From: Jiangella anatolica
GTDB lineage: Bacteria > Actinomycetota > Actinomycetes > Jiangellales > Jiangellaceae
Direction: 5' to 3'
Length of the DNA: 46,077 nucleotides
Assembly (NCBI RefSeq): GCF_003236295.1
Contig: NZ_POTW01000054.1
Span: 1-46,077 of the forward strand
In this document: one piece after another, positions 7,135 to 15,639 of the stretch
How positions within the stretch are numbered: position 1 is the first letter of the stretch
How the letters are laid out: every line of letters begins with the position of its first letter
Position numbers and translations under genes: made by a program
The notes under the pieces: generated by a model
Databases searched by the model: none
What the model was told of the DNA's origin: nothing
The model's input: only the letters and a program-made list of their open reading frames with translations

Positions 7135-9549
7135 TCAGCCCTGGCCGACGCCGCGACGACGGCTCACCGCGTAGGCGGCGAGCCCACCGGAGAGCATCAG
7201 CCCCAGCCCGACGATCAGCAGCTGGTTCGAGCCAGCGCCGGTGTCGGGCAGGTGCTCGTCGTCATCGTCGCCGCCGCGGTCCTCGCGACCGTGGTCCTCG
7301 GCGCCGTCGTCCTCGAACGCCGGACCGGGGTTCATGCCGGTCGTCTCGACGCCGTCGACCTCGCTGCCGGCCACCTCCGACCCATCGGTCTCGGTCCCGT
7401 CGGTCTCCGTGCCGTCGACCTCGGTGCCCTCGACCTCGGTGCCTTCGACCTCGGTTTCGGTGCCCTCGACCTCAGTGCCTTCCACTTCGGTTTCGGTGCC
7501 CTCGACCTCAGTGCCTTCGACCTCGGTTTCGGTGCCCTCGACCTCAGTGCCTTCCACTTCAGTTTCGGTGCCGTCGACCTCGGTCTCGGTCCCGTCGACC
7601 TCAGTGCCTTCGACCTCGGTCTCCGTACCGTCAACCTCAGTCTCCGTGCCGTCGACCTCGGTGCCTTCGACCTCGGTCTCGGTGCCGTCCACCTCAGTCT
7701 CCGTGCCGTCCACCTCAGTCTCGGTCCCGTCGACCTCGGTGCCCTCGACCTCGGTCCCGTCGACCTCGGTCTCGGTCCCGTCGACCTCGGTGCCTTCGAC
7801 CTCGGTCTCGGTGCCGTCCACCTCAGTCTCCGTGCCGTCCACCTCAGTCTCGGTCCCGTCGACCTCGGTGCCCTCGACCTCGGTCTCGGTGCCGTCCACC
7901 TCAGTTTCCGTGCCGTCGACCTCGGTGCCGTCGACCTCGGTGCCCTCGACCTCGGTGCCCTCGACCTCGGTGCCCTCGACCTCGGTCTCTGTGCCCTCGA
8001 CCTCGGTCTCGCCGCCGTCGCCGGTCACGTTCGCGCCCACGGTCGACTTGGCCAGCGTCACCACTGCGGCCGGAGCCGCAGGCAGCGCCGTCACCTCGAG
8101 CGCCGCCACGCTGTACGGGCCGTCCGTCGCCCGGGCGAGCGCGACCGCTTCCGGCTGCACGTTCAGCTTGATCGACAGCAGCGTCGCCAGCAGGTCACCG
8201 ACCGGGGTCAGCGACTCCAGGAGCGAGCTCACCAGCCCGCCCACGGTCTCGCCGAGCGTGGTCAGCGGACCGCCCTCGGCGAACACCAGGTCCTCGACGA
8301 CCCCGCCGACCGTGGAGATCAGCGTGTCGAGCACCGGCGCGATCAGCGCCGAGATCAGCCCGACGACGACGCCGGTGCTGTTGTTGACGAACGCGGCCTC
8401 GCCGGTGAGGACGTCGGCCAGCGTGCCGGTGAGCTGCAGGTCCAGCGTGCCGGGCAGCAGCCCGCCGACCTCGGCGTAGATCTTCACGTCGAGCGTCGCC
8501 GCCCGCAGCGCGTTCTCCACCGTCTCGACGACGTCGGTGACCAGCGAGTCCAGCAGCGTGCCGATCGTCTCGGCCAGCTGCGAGATGACCTCGGGGCTGA
8601 GCACCTCGGTGTTCGGCGGCTGGTCGTTCAGGCCGCCGAGCAGCGTGTCGAGGTCGACGACCAGCGTCCCCTCGGCCAGGTTCAGCTCGACGCCGGTGCC
8701 CTCGCCGAGCGGCGTCGCGAGCAGCTCCTCGACGGCGCCGGCCAGGTCGGTCTCCAGCGAGACCGTGATGTCGGGGTTCTCGACGCCCGCGACGGAGAGC
8801 AGGTTCAGCAGTCCCTCGACGGTGGACAGGGTCGAGGCGATCGTGCCCTCGGGCCCGGCCAGGCCGTTGACGACCTCGTCGACGGTGGCGACGGCGTCCT
8901 GGACCTGCGGCAGGAGATCGGCGAGCAGGGGGATGGTCAGCCGCAGCTGGCCGCCGGCGATCTCGTAGTCGCTGGTGAATTCGAACGCCTCGCCCGACGG
9001 CGCCAGGTGCGCCTCCGACGAGATCGCGCCGAGCTCCAGTTCGAGGTCGGCGATCAGGTCGGTGAGCGCGTCGCCGAGCAGGTCGGTCAGGTCGAACGTC
9101 GCGTTGCCGGGGAACCCGGCCTCGACGCCGGTGCCGATGCCGCCGTTGTCGGCGACGGCGCCGGTCGCGGCGTGTGAGGCGCCGCCGTCCTCGGCCGACG
9201 CCCACTGGTTGACGGCGCCGAGCTGGATGATGTCGCTCAGCGGCAGCTGAACCCCGCCGGGAATCGACACGTTGAGGGTGTCGAGCACCGTGAGGTCGAG
9301 CGGGTTGGCGTCGGTGACCGCCTCCGGCTCGCCCAGGTTCTCGACCTCGACGCCGGCCAGTTCGGCCACCGCGTCCAGATCGGTGCCGAGCACCTCTCCG
9401 CTCAGGAATCGCGCCGCCGCGCGCGATTCGTCACCTTCGGCTGCCGATGCGGGCACCAGCCACGCACCGACGGCGACTACCGGGGCCACTGCGGCCGCCA
9501 GGAGCGAACCCGCTACCCGGCGCCGTCGATGTCTTTCCCAGGAAGTCAT
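7135..9549 (-). CDS. LPxTG-anchored choice-of-anchor G-like surface protein, long stalk
   Basis: 804 aa. Signal peptide at about 1-36 (cleavage near SAAEGD), then an ectodomain closely similar to that of 4900-6378 over its first ~200 residues. Shared segments include [34 protein letters not shown] and YEIAGG-LR-TIPLL. Residues about 200-500 contain an expansion absent from the shorter paralogue. A very long Glu/Thr/Val/Asp/Gly stalk follows (about 512-735), then a PAFEDDG...HGRED acidic linker and the sorting signal LPDTG at 767-771. The ATG at 9549 is preceded by AAGGAG with suitable spacing. The protein is exported by Sec and presumably wall-anchored by sortase. Function is unknown; ligand, S-layer or adhesive roles are all possible. 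Confidence 0.9.
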   Translation of the reverse strand: MTSWERHRRRRVAGSLLAAAVAPVVAVGAWLVPASAAEGDESRAAARFLSGEVLGTDLDAVAELAGVEVENLGEPEAVTDANPLDLTVLDTLNVSIPGGVQLPLSDIIQLGAVNQWASAEDGGASHAATGAVADNGGIGTGVEAGFPGNATFDLTDLLGDALTDLIADLELELGAISSEAHLAPSGEAFEFTSDYEIAGGQLRLTIPLLADLLPQVQDAVATVDEVVNGLAGPEGTIASTLSTVEGLLNLLSVAGVENPDITVSLETDLAGAVEELLATPLGEGTGVELNLAEGTLVVDLDTLLGGLNDQPPNTEVLSPEVISQLAETIGTLLDSLVTDVVETVENALRAATLDVKIYAEVGGLLPGTLDLQLTGTLADVLTGEAAFVNNSTGVVVGLISALIAPVLDTLISTVGGVVEDLVFAEGGPLTTLGETVGGLVSSLLESLTPVGDLLATLLSIKLNVQPEAVALARATDGPYSVAALEVTALPAAPAAVVTLAKSTVGANVTGDGGETEVEGTETEVEGTEVEGTEVEGTEVDGTEVDGTETEVDGTETEVEGTEVDGTETEVDGTETEVDGTETEVEGTEVDGTETEVDGTEVEGTEVDGTETEVDGTETEVDGTETEVEGTEVDGTETEVDGTETEVEGTEVDGTETEVDGTETEVEGTEVEGTETEVEGTEVEGTETEVEGTEVEGTETEVEGTEVEGTEVDGTETDGTETDGSEVAGSEVDGVETTGMNPGPAFEDDGAEDHGREDRGGDDDDEHLPDTGAGSNQLLIVGLGLMLSGGLAAYAVSRRRGVGQG
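7345..8013 (-). repeat. Long tandem repeat array encoding [12 protein letters not shown] stalk
   Basis: About 670 bp of imperfect 18- and 12-bp units (sense: GAGGTCGAGGGCACC and variants) encode alternating [10 protein letters not shown] and E-T blocks. Higher-order repeats are visible: several blocks of roughly 100-120 bp recur almost unchanged (for example around 7670-7760 and 7790-7880). This points to recombinational expansion and probable length polymorphism. In the opposite strand it produces a spurious SVPSTSV-type frame. Confidence 0.9.
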
Positions 9550-9767
9550 CCTGATCTCCTTGTACTGCTCGGGGACGTTGCCTCCGCGCCGTCCGCGCGA
9601 ATGCGGATGAGAGGCGCGACCTAGGTCGATGACCGGCTCGCTGACGAGTGCGATGTTACTGGCTCGACAAGACAGTTGACCTTGAGAATTGACGAATTAC
9701 TCGCCCGCGAACGAGAAATGCGAGCGAACGCTTCGTACCGGCGATAAGGGACGGATCAGGACGCGCA

Positions 9768-9790
9768 GATCGGCGTCAATTTCGCCGATC
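9768..9790 (-). terminator. Hairpin at the end of the acyltransferase gene
   Basis: Arms GATCGGCG (9768-9775) and CGCCGATC (9783-9790) pair perfectly with a 7-nt loop that contains the acyltransferase stop codon. This is a weak but plausible terminator. The rest of 9550-9767 holds no gene and must contain the promoter of the surface-protein gene. Confidence 0.4.
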
Positions 9791-10468
9791 CGGACAATCG
9801 TCCTGGGCCTTTTCAGCGGAAACCGCCGGATTCCCGCGGTGCTTGAGAATTCTCGCCGGCACTCCTCCGGCGACGGCCAGGTCGGGGATCGTGCCACGCA
9901 CGACGGCGTGCGCGGCGAGCACGCAGCCTCGCCCGACGACGGCGCCGCGCAGCACCGTCACCTTGACGCCGAGCCAGCAGTCCGGCCCGATCCGGACCGG
10001 GGTCTTGACGATCCCCTGGTCCTTGATCGGCACGTCGAGGTCGGCGAACCGGTGGTCGAAATCGGTGACGTAGACCCAGTCGGCCACGAGTGTCCGGGCG
10101 CCGATCTCGATGTCCAGATAACACGTGATGGTCGACGACGAGCCGATCACCGTCTTGTCGCCGATCCGCAGCGTCCCCTCGTGCGCGGCGAGCGTGGTGC
10201 CGTCGCCGACGTGCACCCAGCGGCCCAGCACGACCCGCCCGTAGCCACGCCGGCCGGCCACCCGCGTCCGCCGGCCGAGGAACACCATGCCCTCGGTCAC
10301 CACCTCGGGATGACGCAGCCGCAGCCACGCCAGCCGCGCGTACCGGACCAGGTACCACCACGTCCACGCCCGGTGCCGGACCACCCAGCGCAGCGACGAC
10401 AGCGTCAGGTACCGCGCCTGCCGGGGGTCGCGGGGACGGCGGGAGAACACCGGCACACGGTATGTCAT
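9776..10468 (-). CDS. Left-handed beta-helix (hexapeptide-repeat) acyltransferase
   Basis: 230 aa. An N-terminal basic/aromatic segment (about 1-60; RHRAWTWWYLVRYARLAWLRLR) is followed by hexapeptide repeats at about 80-215 (VVLGRWVHVGDGTTL, RIGDKTVIGSSSTI, RIGPDCWLGVKVTVLRGAVVGRGCV) typical of the LbetaH O-acetyltransferase family. These transfer an acetyl or other acyl group from CoA to a sugar or related acceptor. The Asp-His pair TDFDHRF and the GGVPAR ending are usual for the WcaF/maltose-O-acetyltransferase-like group. The acceptor cannot be predicted. It is divergent from the GNAT gene, 54 bp away, and its start at 10468 has no strong Shine-Dalgarno. Confidence 0.85.
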   Translation of the reverse strand: MTYRVPVFSRRPRDPRQARYLTLSSLRWVVRHRAWTWWYLVRYARLAWLRLRHPEVVTEGMVFLGRRTRVAGRRGYGRVVLGRWVHVGDGTTLAAHEGTLRIGDKTVIGSSSTITCYLDIEIGARTLVADWVYVTDFDHRFADLDVPIKDQGIVKTPVRIGPDCWLGVKVTVLRGAVVGRGCVLAAHAVVRGTIPDLAVAGGVPARILKHRGNPAVSAEKAQDDCPDRRN

Positions 10469-10522
10469 GGCATGTCACGGAGCCGAGACCACCAGGAAAC
10501 ACCCGTCCCGGAGCCTGGCCGT

Positions 10523-11077
10523 ATGACGAACTCTGCACACCTGTTCTCCGGCTCGGGCGTACCGGCCCGACTCCGCGACGGGCGCACGGTCACCATCCGG
10601 ATCGCGTCACCGCGCGACGCCGGCGACGTCAGCGCGATGCACATGCGGTGCTCCACCGAGACCGTCCGGCACCGCTACCACTCCGTCCCGACGATGACCG
10701 GACGGTTCCTCTCCCAGCTCGTCGGCACCGACATCGCGCTGGTCGCCGAGGCGCCGAACCGGGCCATCGTCGCGCTCGCCAACCTCGGGCGCGACGACAC
10801 CGACGCGGGCGAGCTCGCGGTCATCGTCGAGGACCGGTGGCAGCGGGCCGGCCTCGGCACGACGCTGCTGAACCACCTGGTCTCGATGGCCCGGCTGGTC
10901 GGGTACCGGGAGGTCTACATCGCCGGGCTGCCCGGTACCCGTTGGTACTGCACGACGCTGGCACGGCACGGTCGCACCAGTTTGGAGCGCTCGGACGGCT
11001 ACGACGCCATGCGACTGACGCTGCGCCCGCCGCTGGCCCGCCTCCCCGCGGAGCTCGGCCGGACGGCGGCCGCCTGA
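10523..11077 (+). CDS. GNAT family N-acetyltransferase
   Basis: 184 aa. The acetyl-CoA pyrophosphate loop is visible as Q/R-x-x-G-L-G (WQRAGLGTTLLNHL, about 108-121) after a beta strand (GELAVIVED). The beginning has the LRDGRTVTIRIASPRDAGD strand common to GNAT proteins. The ATG at 10523 is chosen because upstream sequence in frame is unlike the family and lies antisense to the acyltransferase. The acceptor is unknown. The gene is convergent with the methyltransferase gene (31-bp gap) and may share a promoter region with the divergent acyltransferase. Confidence 0.8.
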   Translation: MTNSAHLFSGSGVPARLRDGRTVTIRIASPRDAGDVSAMHMRCSTETVRHRYHSVPTMTGRFLSQLVGTDIALVAEAPNRAIVALANLGRDDTDAGELAVIVEDRWQRAGLGTTLLNHLVSMARLVGYREVYIAGLPGTRWYCTTLARHGRTSLERSDGYDAMRLTLRPPLARLPAELGRTAAA

Positions 11078-11108
11078 GCGGCAGCACTCGGGGCGAGGCG
11101 CCGCCGCG

Positions 11109-12074
11109 TCACTCCGGGCGGAGCGCCGTCACTGAGACGTTGTAGAACAGCTCCCGCGGCACCACCCGGGCCAGCACCCGGTCCGCCGCGGACAGCCGCA
11201 GCCAGCTCTTGTACGCGAACATCGCCCAGCCCCAGCCGAGCCGGTCCGGGTTCACGGCGTGCTCGAACGTGCGCACCGGCCAGCCGAACCAGGCCGCCGT
11301 CAGCTCCTCGGTGACGGCCCGGGTGTGGGTAAAGCCGGCTCGGGTGACCAGCATGGTCAGCTCGCCGGGATCGAACGTGTGCAGGTCGACGACCGACTCC
11401 AGCGCGGCCGCGCGGGACGACTCGTCCAGCTCCTCCTGCGGCCGGGCCCAGGACGAACGCAGCCCGGGCAGGTGCGTCGCCCGCGTCGTCGCCCACCAGG
11501 TCGCCCGCGACAGCGCCCGCGCGACCTTGTCGCCGTACTTCGTCGGCTCACCGCAGATCACGACCCGCCCGCCGGGACGCAGCACCCGCAGCATCTCGCG
11601 GAACGCCTGCTCGACGTCGGGCAGGTGGTGGATGACGGCGTGCCCGACGACGAGGTCGAAGCTCTCGTCCGGGAACGGCAGCTTCTCCGCGTCGGCGACC
11701 TCGCCGTCGATCTCGAAGCCCAGCCCGCGGGCGTTGCGCTTCGCCGCCTCGACCATGCCCGGCGAGATGTCGGTCACCGTGACCTCGGACAGCACGCCGG
11801 CCTGGCGCAGGTTCAGCGAGAAGAACCCGGTGCCGGCGCCGATCTCCAGCGCCCGGTCGTACGGCCAGCCATCAGTGCCGGCGGCCGCGACGAACCGGTC
11901 CCGCGCGTAGGTGACGCACCGCTCGTCGAACGAGATCGACCACTTGTCGTCGTAGGTCTGCGCCTCCCAGTCGTGGTAGAGCACCTGGGCCAGCTTCGTA
12001 TCGTTCCAGGCCCGCTCGACGTCCTCGGCCGACGCCGCCGGACGCGAGGCCGCCGCCTTCCCGTCCCCGCTCAT
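11109..12074 (-). CDS. Class I SAM-dependent methyltransferase
   Basis: 321 aa. SAM-binding motif I is LEIGAGTGFFS at about 76-86. Further features are the acidic VTVTDISPGMVEAAKRNA, the GEVADAEKLPF segment, motif IV-like FDLVVGHAVIHHLPD, and RPGGRVVICGEP. This matches the Methyltransf_11/25 group that methylates small molecules or lipids. The C-terminal ~120 residues (WWATTRATHLPGL..., AWFGWPVRTFEHAVN) are not a domain I recognise. The ATG start at 12074 overlaps the TGA of the enoyl-CoA hydratase gene (ATGA), so the two are translationally coupled. Substrate is unknown. Confidence 0.85.
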   Translation of the reverse strand: MSGDGKAAASRPAASAEDVERAWNDTKLAQVLYHDWEAQTYDDKWSISFDERCVTYARDRFVAAAGTDGWPYDRALEIGAGTGFFSLNLRQAGVLSEVTVTDISPGMVEAAKRNARGLGFEIDGEVADAEKLPFPDESFDLVVGHAVIHHLPDVEQAFREMLRVLRPGGRVVICGEPTKYGDKVARALSRATWWATTRATHLPGLRSSWARPQEELDESSRAAALESVVDLHTFDPGELTMLVTRAGFTHTRAVTEELTAAWFGWPVRTFEHAVNPDRLGWGWAMFAYKSWLRLSAADRVLARVVPRELFYNVSVTALRPE

Positions 12075-12856
12075 CGGCCCTCGAAGGCGGCCTTGCCGGG
12101 GCCGTTCTCGATGAACGAGCGCATCCCGGTCGTGCGGTCCTCGGTGGCGAACAGCCCGGCGAACAGGTGCCGCTCGATCTCCAGCCCGGTGTCGAGGTCG
12201 GCGGACAGCCCGCGGTCGATCGCCTCCTTGGCCGCCCGCAACGCGTACGCCGGACCCGAGGCGAACCGCGCCGCCCACTCGACGGCCGCCGCGTAGACGT
12301 CCGCATCGGCCGGAACCACCCGGTCCACCAGCCCGATCGACAGCGCCTCCGAAGCGCCGACCATCCGCCCGGTGTAGATGAGGTCCTTCGCCCGCGACGG
12401 CCCGACCAGCCGGGCCAGCCGCTGCGTCCCGCCGGCGCCGGGGATCAGCCCGAGCAGGATCTCCGGCTGCCCGAGCTTCGCGTCGGCCGCGGCGAAGCGC
12501 AGGTCGCAGGCGAGCGTCAGCTCACAGCCGCCGCCCAGCGCGTAGCCGGTGACGGCGGCGATCGTCGGCTTCGGGATGCGCGCGACGGCGGTGAACGCGG
12601 CCTGCAGCGCCGCCGACCGGTCCACCATGTCGGTGTAGGACCAGCCGGCCATCTCCTTGATGTCGGCGCCGGCCGCGAACACCTTCTCGCCGCCGTAGAC
12701 GACGACGGCGCGCACGTCGCGCCGGGAGGTCGCCTCGGCCGCGGCCGCCAGCAGGCCGTCCTGCATGGCGGCGTCCAGCGCGTTCATCGGCGGCCGGTCC
12801 AGCCGGATGGTCCCGACGCCGTCCGCGACCTCCAGCCGCACCACGTTATCGCTCAT
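12071..12856 (-). CDS. Enoyl-CoA hydratase/isomerase (crotonase family)
   Basis: 261 aa. The oxyanion-hole and CoA-binding features are present: FAAGADIKEM, then GYALGGGCELTLACD and GQPEILLGLIPGAGGTQRL. Both acidic residues of canonical enoyl-CoA hydratase (E in CELTL and E in QPEIL, about 108 and 128, 20 apart) are kept. Hydration of 2-enoyl-CoA in beta-oxidation is therefore the likely activity. The start at 12856 (MSDNVVRLEV) is preferred to an in-frame start 30 bp upstream, because it gives the usual family N-terminus. First gene of a two-gene unit with the methyltransferase; divergent from glgX with ~67 bp between. Confidence 0.9.
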   Translation of the reverse strand: MSDNVVRLEVADGVGTIRLDRPPMNALDAAMQDGLLAAAAEATSRRDVRAVVVYGGEKVFAAGADIKEMAGWSYTDMVDRSAALQAAFTAVARIPKPTIAAVTGYALGGGCELTLACDLRFAAADAKLGQPEILLGLIPGAGGTQRLARLVGPSRAKDLIYTGRMVGASEALSIGLVDRVVPADADVYAAAVEWAARFASGPAYALRAAKEAIDRGLSADLDTGLEIERHLFAGLFATEDRTTGMRSFIENGPGKAAFEGR

Positions 12857-12923
12857 CCCGGCACCGTACCCCGCGCCCGCCCTCACCTCGACGAAGAGGT
12901 TCTTGTCGGTTCAATGAGAAACA

Positions 12924-15074
12924 ATGCCCCGCGTGGATGTCGCTATGGAGCCATGGCCCGGTCACTGGACCCCCCTGGGTGCCACCCACACCGCGGAGGC
13001 CACGAACTTCGCTCTCTGGGCGCCCGACGCCGAGCGGGTCGAGGTGTGCCTGTTCGACGAGGACGACGCCGAGACCAGGCTCGTCCTGCCGAACCGGACG
13101 TTCGACATCTGGCACGGCGCCGTCCCCGGCGTGCGGCCCGGGCAGCGCTACGGGTTCCGGGTGCACGGTCCGTGGGACCCGGCGACCGGCCGCCGGTTCA
13201 ACCCGGCCAAGCTGCTCACCGACCCGTACGCGCGCGCCGTCGACGGCGCCCTGACCGCCCACCCGGCCGTCTACGGCCACGTCCGCCCGTCGATGGACGA
13301 GGGGGGCGACCACCGCGTCCGCGACGACCGCGACTCCGCGCCGTACGTCCCCAAGTCCGTCGTCGTCGACGTCCACCCGTTCGACTGGCGCGACGACGCA
13401 CCGCCGCGGGTGCCGTGGGCCGAGACCGTCCTCTACGAGACGCACGTGCGCGGCTTCACCAAGCGCCACCCGGACATCCCCGAGGAGCTGCGCGGCACCT
13501 ACGCCGGCCTCGCCCACCCGGCCGCGATCGAGTACCTGACCGGCCTGGGCATCACCACCGTCGAGCTCATGCCCGTGCACCAGTACGTCAGTGAGCCCGA
13601 CTTCCTGCACCGCGGCTCACTGAACTACTGGGGCTACAACACGCTGGCGTTCTTCGCGCCGCACGACGCGTACTCGTCGGCGGGCAGCCGCGGCCAGCAG
13701 GTGGACGAGTTCAAGGCGATGGTCCGCGCGCTGCACGAGGCCGGCCTCGAGGTCATCCTCGACGTCGTCTACAACCACACCGCCGAGCAGGGCGACGGCG
13801 GCCCGACGCTGTCGTACCGCGGCATCGCGAACGAGGCGTACTACCACCTCGACCCGGCCGACCGGTCCCGCTACCTGGACTACACCGGCACCGGCAACAC
13901 GTTCCGGGTCGCGCACCCGGCGGTGCTCGGGCTGGTCATGGACTCGCTGCGGTACTGGGTCGGCGAGATGCACGTCGACGGGTTCCGCTTCGACCTCGCG
14001 TCGGCGCTGGCCCGCTCGATGCACGACGTCGACATGCTCGGCTCGTTCATGACGGTCATCGGGCAGGACCCGGTGCTGCGCGAGGTGAAGCTGATCGCCG
14101 AGCCGTGGGACGTCGGCCCCGGCGGCTACCAGGTCGGTGAGTTCCCGCACCTGTGGACCGAGTGGAACGACCGCTACCGCGACTCCGTCCGCGACCACTG
14201 GCGCGGCGCCGCGGCCGGCGTCCGCGACCTCGCCTACCGGCTGTCCGGCTCGTCGGACCTGTACGCCGACGACCGCCGCCGCCCGTACGCGTCGATCAAC
14301 TACGTCACCGCGCACGACGGCTTCACCATGCGCGACCTCGTCTCCTACGACCGCAAGCACAACGAGGCCAACGGCGAGGACAACCGCGACGGCACCGACG
14401 ACAACCGGTCCTGGAACCACGGCGTCGAAGGTGACCCGGAGCCGGCGGACCACGGCCTGCGCGCGCTGCGGCTTCGCCAGGTGAAGAACATGCTGACGAC
14501 GATGCTGCTCTCGACCGGCGTCCCGATGCTGCTCTCCGGCGACGAGATGGGACGTACGCAGCGGGGCAACAACAACGCGTACTGCCAGGACAACGAGATC
14601 AGCTGGATCGACTGGTCGCTGGCCGAGCAGTACCCGGAACTGGGCGACCTCGTCCGCCGGCTGCTGGAGCTGCGCCGCGCGCACCCCGTCGTCCGGCAGC
14701 GGCGGTTCTTCGACGGCGTGCCGGTGGTCGAGGGCGGCCGCAAGGACATCGCCTGGTTCGCTCCGTCCGGCGCGGAGATGACCGAGGCCGAGTGGCACGA
14801 CCAGGGCCTGCGCACCCTGGGCATGTACCTCAACGGCGGGGGCATCCGGTCGCGCGGCGTGCGCGGCGAGCCGATCCTGGACGACTCGTTCCTGCTCTAC
14901 CTCCACGCCGGCGCCGACGACCTGGAGGTGCGGCTGCCGGGCCGGTTCTGGGCGGCATCGTACGAGGTCATCCTGGATACGGCGGACGGCGCCAGGGAAC
15001 GCCGGCGGTACCGCGCGGCGGCCCGGACGACGCTGACCGGACGCAGCTGCCTGCTGTTGCGCGTGATCGACTGA
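12924..15074 (+). CDS. glgX: Glycogen debranching enzyme GlgX
   Basis: 716 aa GH13 protein with an N-terminal CBM48-like domain (about 10-110) and a TIM barrel. Catalytic residues read as nucleophile D357 (DGFRFDLAS), acid/base E393 (LIAEPWDVGPGGYQVG) and D465 (VTAHDGFTMRDL). The signature KHNEANGEDNRDG is typical of GlgX/isoamylase-type enzymes. It hydrolyses alpha-1,6 branches, usually short stubs left by GlgP. The ATG at 12945 (MEPWPGHWTPLG) aligns better with the usual family N-terminus than the one at 12924, and neither has a strong Shine-Dalgarno. Length fits the family. Part of the storage-glucan region with glgP, treS, pep2 and glgB. Confidence 0.93.
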   Translation: MPRVDVAMEPWPGHWTPLGATHTAEATNFALWAPDAERVEVCLFDEDDAETRLVLPNRTFDIWHGAVPGVRPGQRYGFRVHGPWDPATGRRFNPAKLLTDPYARAVDGALTAHPAVYGHVRPSMDEGGDHRVRDDRDSAPYVPKSVVVDVHPFDWRDDAPPRVPWAETVLYETHVRGFTKRHPDIPEELRGTYAGLAHPAAIEYLTGLGITTVELMPVHQYVSEPDFLHRGSLNYWGYNTLAFFAPHDAYSSAGSRGQQVDEFKAMVRALHEAGLEVILDVVYNHTAEQGDGGPTLSYRGIANEAYYHLDPADRSRYLDYTGTGNTFRVAHPAVLGLVMDSLRYWVGEMHVDGFRFDLASALARSMHDVDMLGSFMTVIGQDPVLREVKLIAEPWDVGPGGYQVGEFPHLWTEWNDRYRDSVRDHWRGAAAGVRDLAYRLSGSSDLYADDRRRPYASINYVTAHDGFTMRDLVSYDRKHNEANGEDNRDGTDDNRSWNHGVEGDPEPADHGLRALRLRQVKNMLTTMLLSTGVPMLLSGDEMGRTQRGNNNAYCQDNEISWIDWSLAEQYPELGDLVRRLLELRRAHPVVRQRRFFDGVPVVEGGRKDIAWFAPSGAEMTEAEWHDQGLRTLGMYLNGGGIRSRGVRGEPILDDSFLLYLHAGADDLEVRLPGRFWAASYEVILDTADGARERRRYRAAARTTLTGRSCLLLRVID

Positions 15075-15107
15075 ATCCGTCGGCGGTAGTTGCTCGTACC
15101 AACTGGT

Positions 15108-15638
15108 ATGAACACTTCGCTTCACACCGGGCTCCGGCTGCGCCTGATCGGCGCGTCCGCCGCGGCCCTGCTCCTGCTCAGCGCCTGCGGCTCGGACGAC
15201 TCCGGCGACGCGGAGACGCAGACGACGGACGGCATCGTCGGCACCCGGGAGATCCCGGACTTCGGCACCGTCCTCACCGACGCCGACGGCAACACGCTCT
15301 ACACGACCGAGGCCGAGGCCGACGGCTCCATCCTCTGCGTCGACGGCTGCGAGGACTTCTGGCCCCCGCTCGCCATGACGGGCTCCGAGGTCCCGTCGGG
15401 CGTCGACGGCGTGGACGGCGAGTTCGGCGTGATCGCCCGGCCGGACGGCTCGGACCAGCTCACCCTGGACGGCATGCCGCTCTACACGTTCTCCGAGGAC
15501 ACCGGCCCCGGCTCGTTCGTCGGCGACGGCTTCGAGGACGACTTCCAGGGCACCCACTTCGTCTGGCACGCCGTCACCACCGGTGGCTCCGCCCCGTCCG
15601 ACGACGACGAGGACGGCGGCGGAGGCTACGACTACTGA
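15108..15638 (+). CDS. Small lipoprotein with YxFxxD secreted repeat
   Basis: 176 aa. Lipoprotein signal peptide with lipobox LSAC (Cys27), then two copies of the 'secreted repeat' type (COG4315-like). The first is GNTLYTTEAEADGSILC with C..C around VDGC; the second is GMPLYTFSEDTGPGS, which matches Yx(F/W/Y)xxD. The C-terminus is an acidic, Gly-rich tail ending GGGYDY. The protein is presumably anchored to the outer face of the membrane; the biochemical role of the family is not established. The ATG at 15108 is used; a TTG 18 bp upstream is less likely. It lies 33 bp after glgX and its stop is one base from the convergent glgP stop. Confidence 0.85.
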   Translation: MNTSLHTGLRLRLIGASAAALLLLSACGSDDSGDAETQTTDGIVGTREIPDFGTVLTDADGNTLYTTEAEADGSILCVDGCEDFWPPLAMTGSEVPSGVDGVDGEFGVIARPDGSDQLTLDGMPLYTFSEDTGPGSFVGDGFEDDFQGTHFVWHAVTTGGSAPSDDDEDGGGGYDY

Positions 15639-15639
15639 G

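Noticed and set aside
7345-8013. Tandem repeats as a possible CRISPR array
   Set aside because: Units are contiguous, without unique spacers, in frame with the surface protein, and no cas genes are present.
7241-8479. Plus-strand frame of Ser/Thr/Val/Pro repeats (SVPSTSV)
   Set aside because: It is the exact antisense of the Glu-rich stalk repeat of the LPDTG protein. It has no ribosome-binding site or signal, and the minus-strand gene has full family features.
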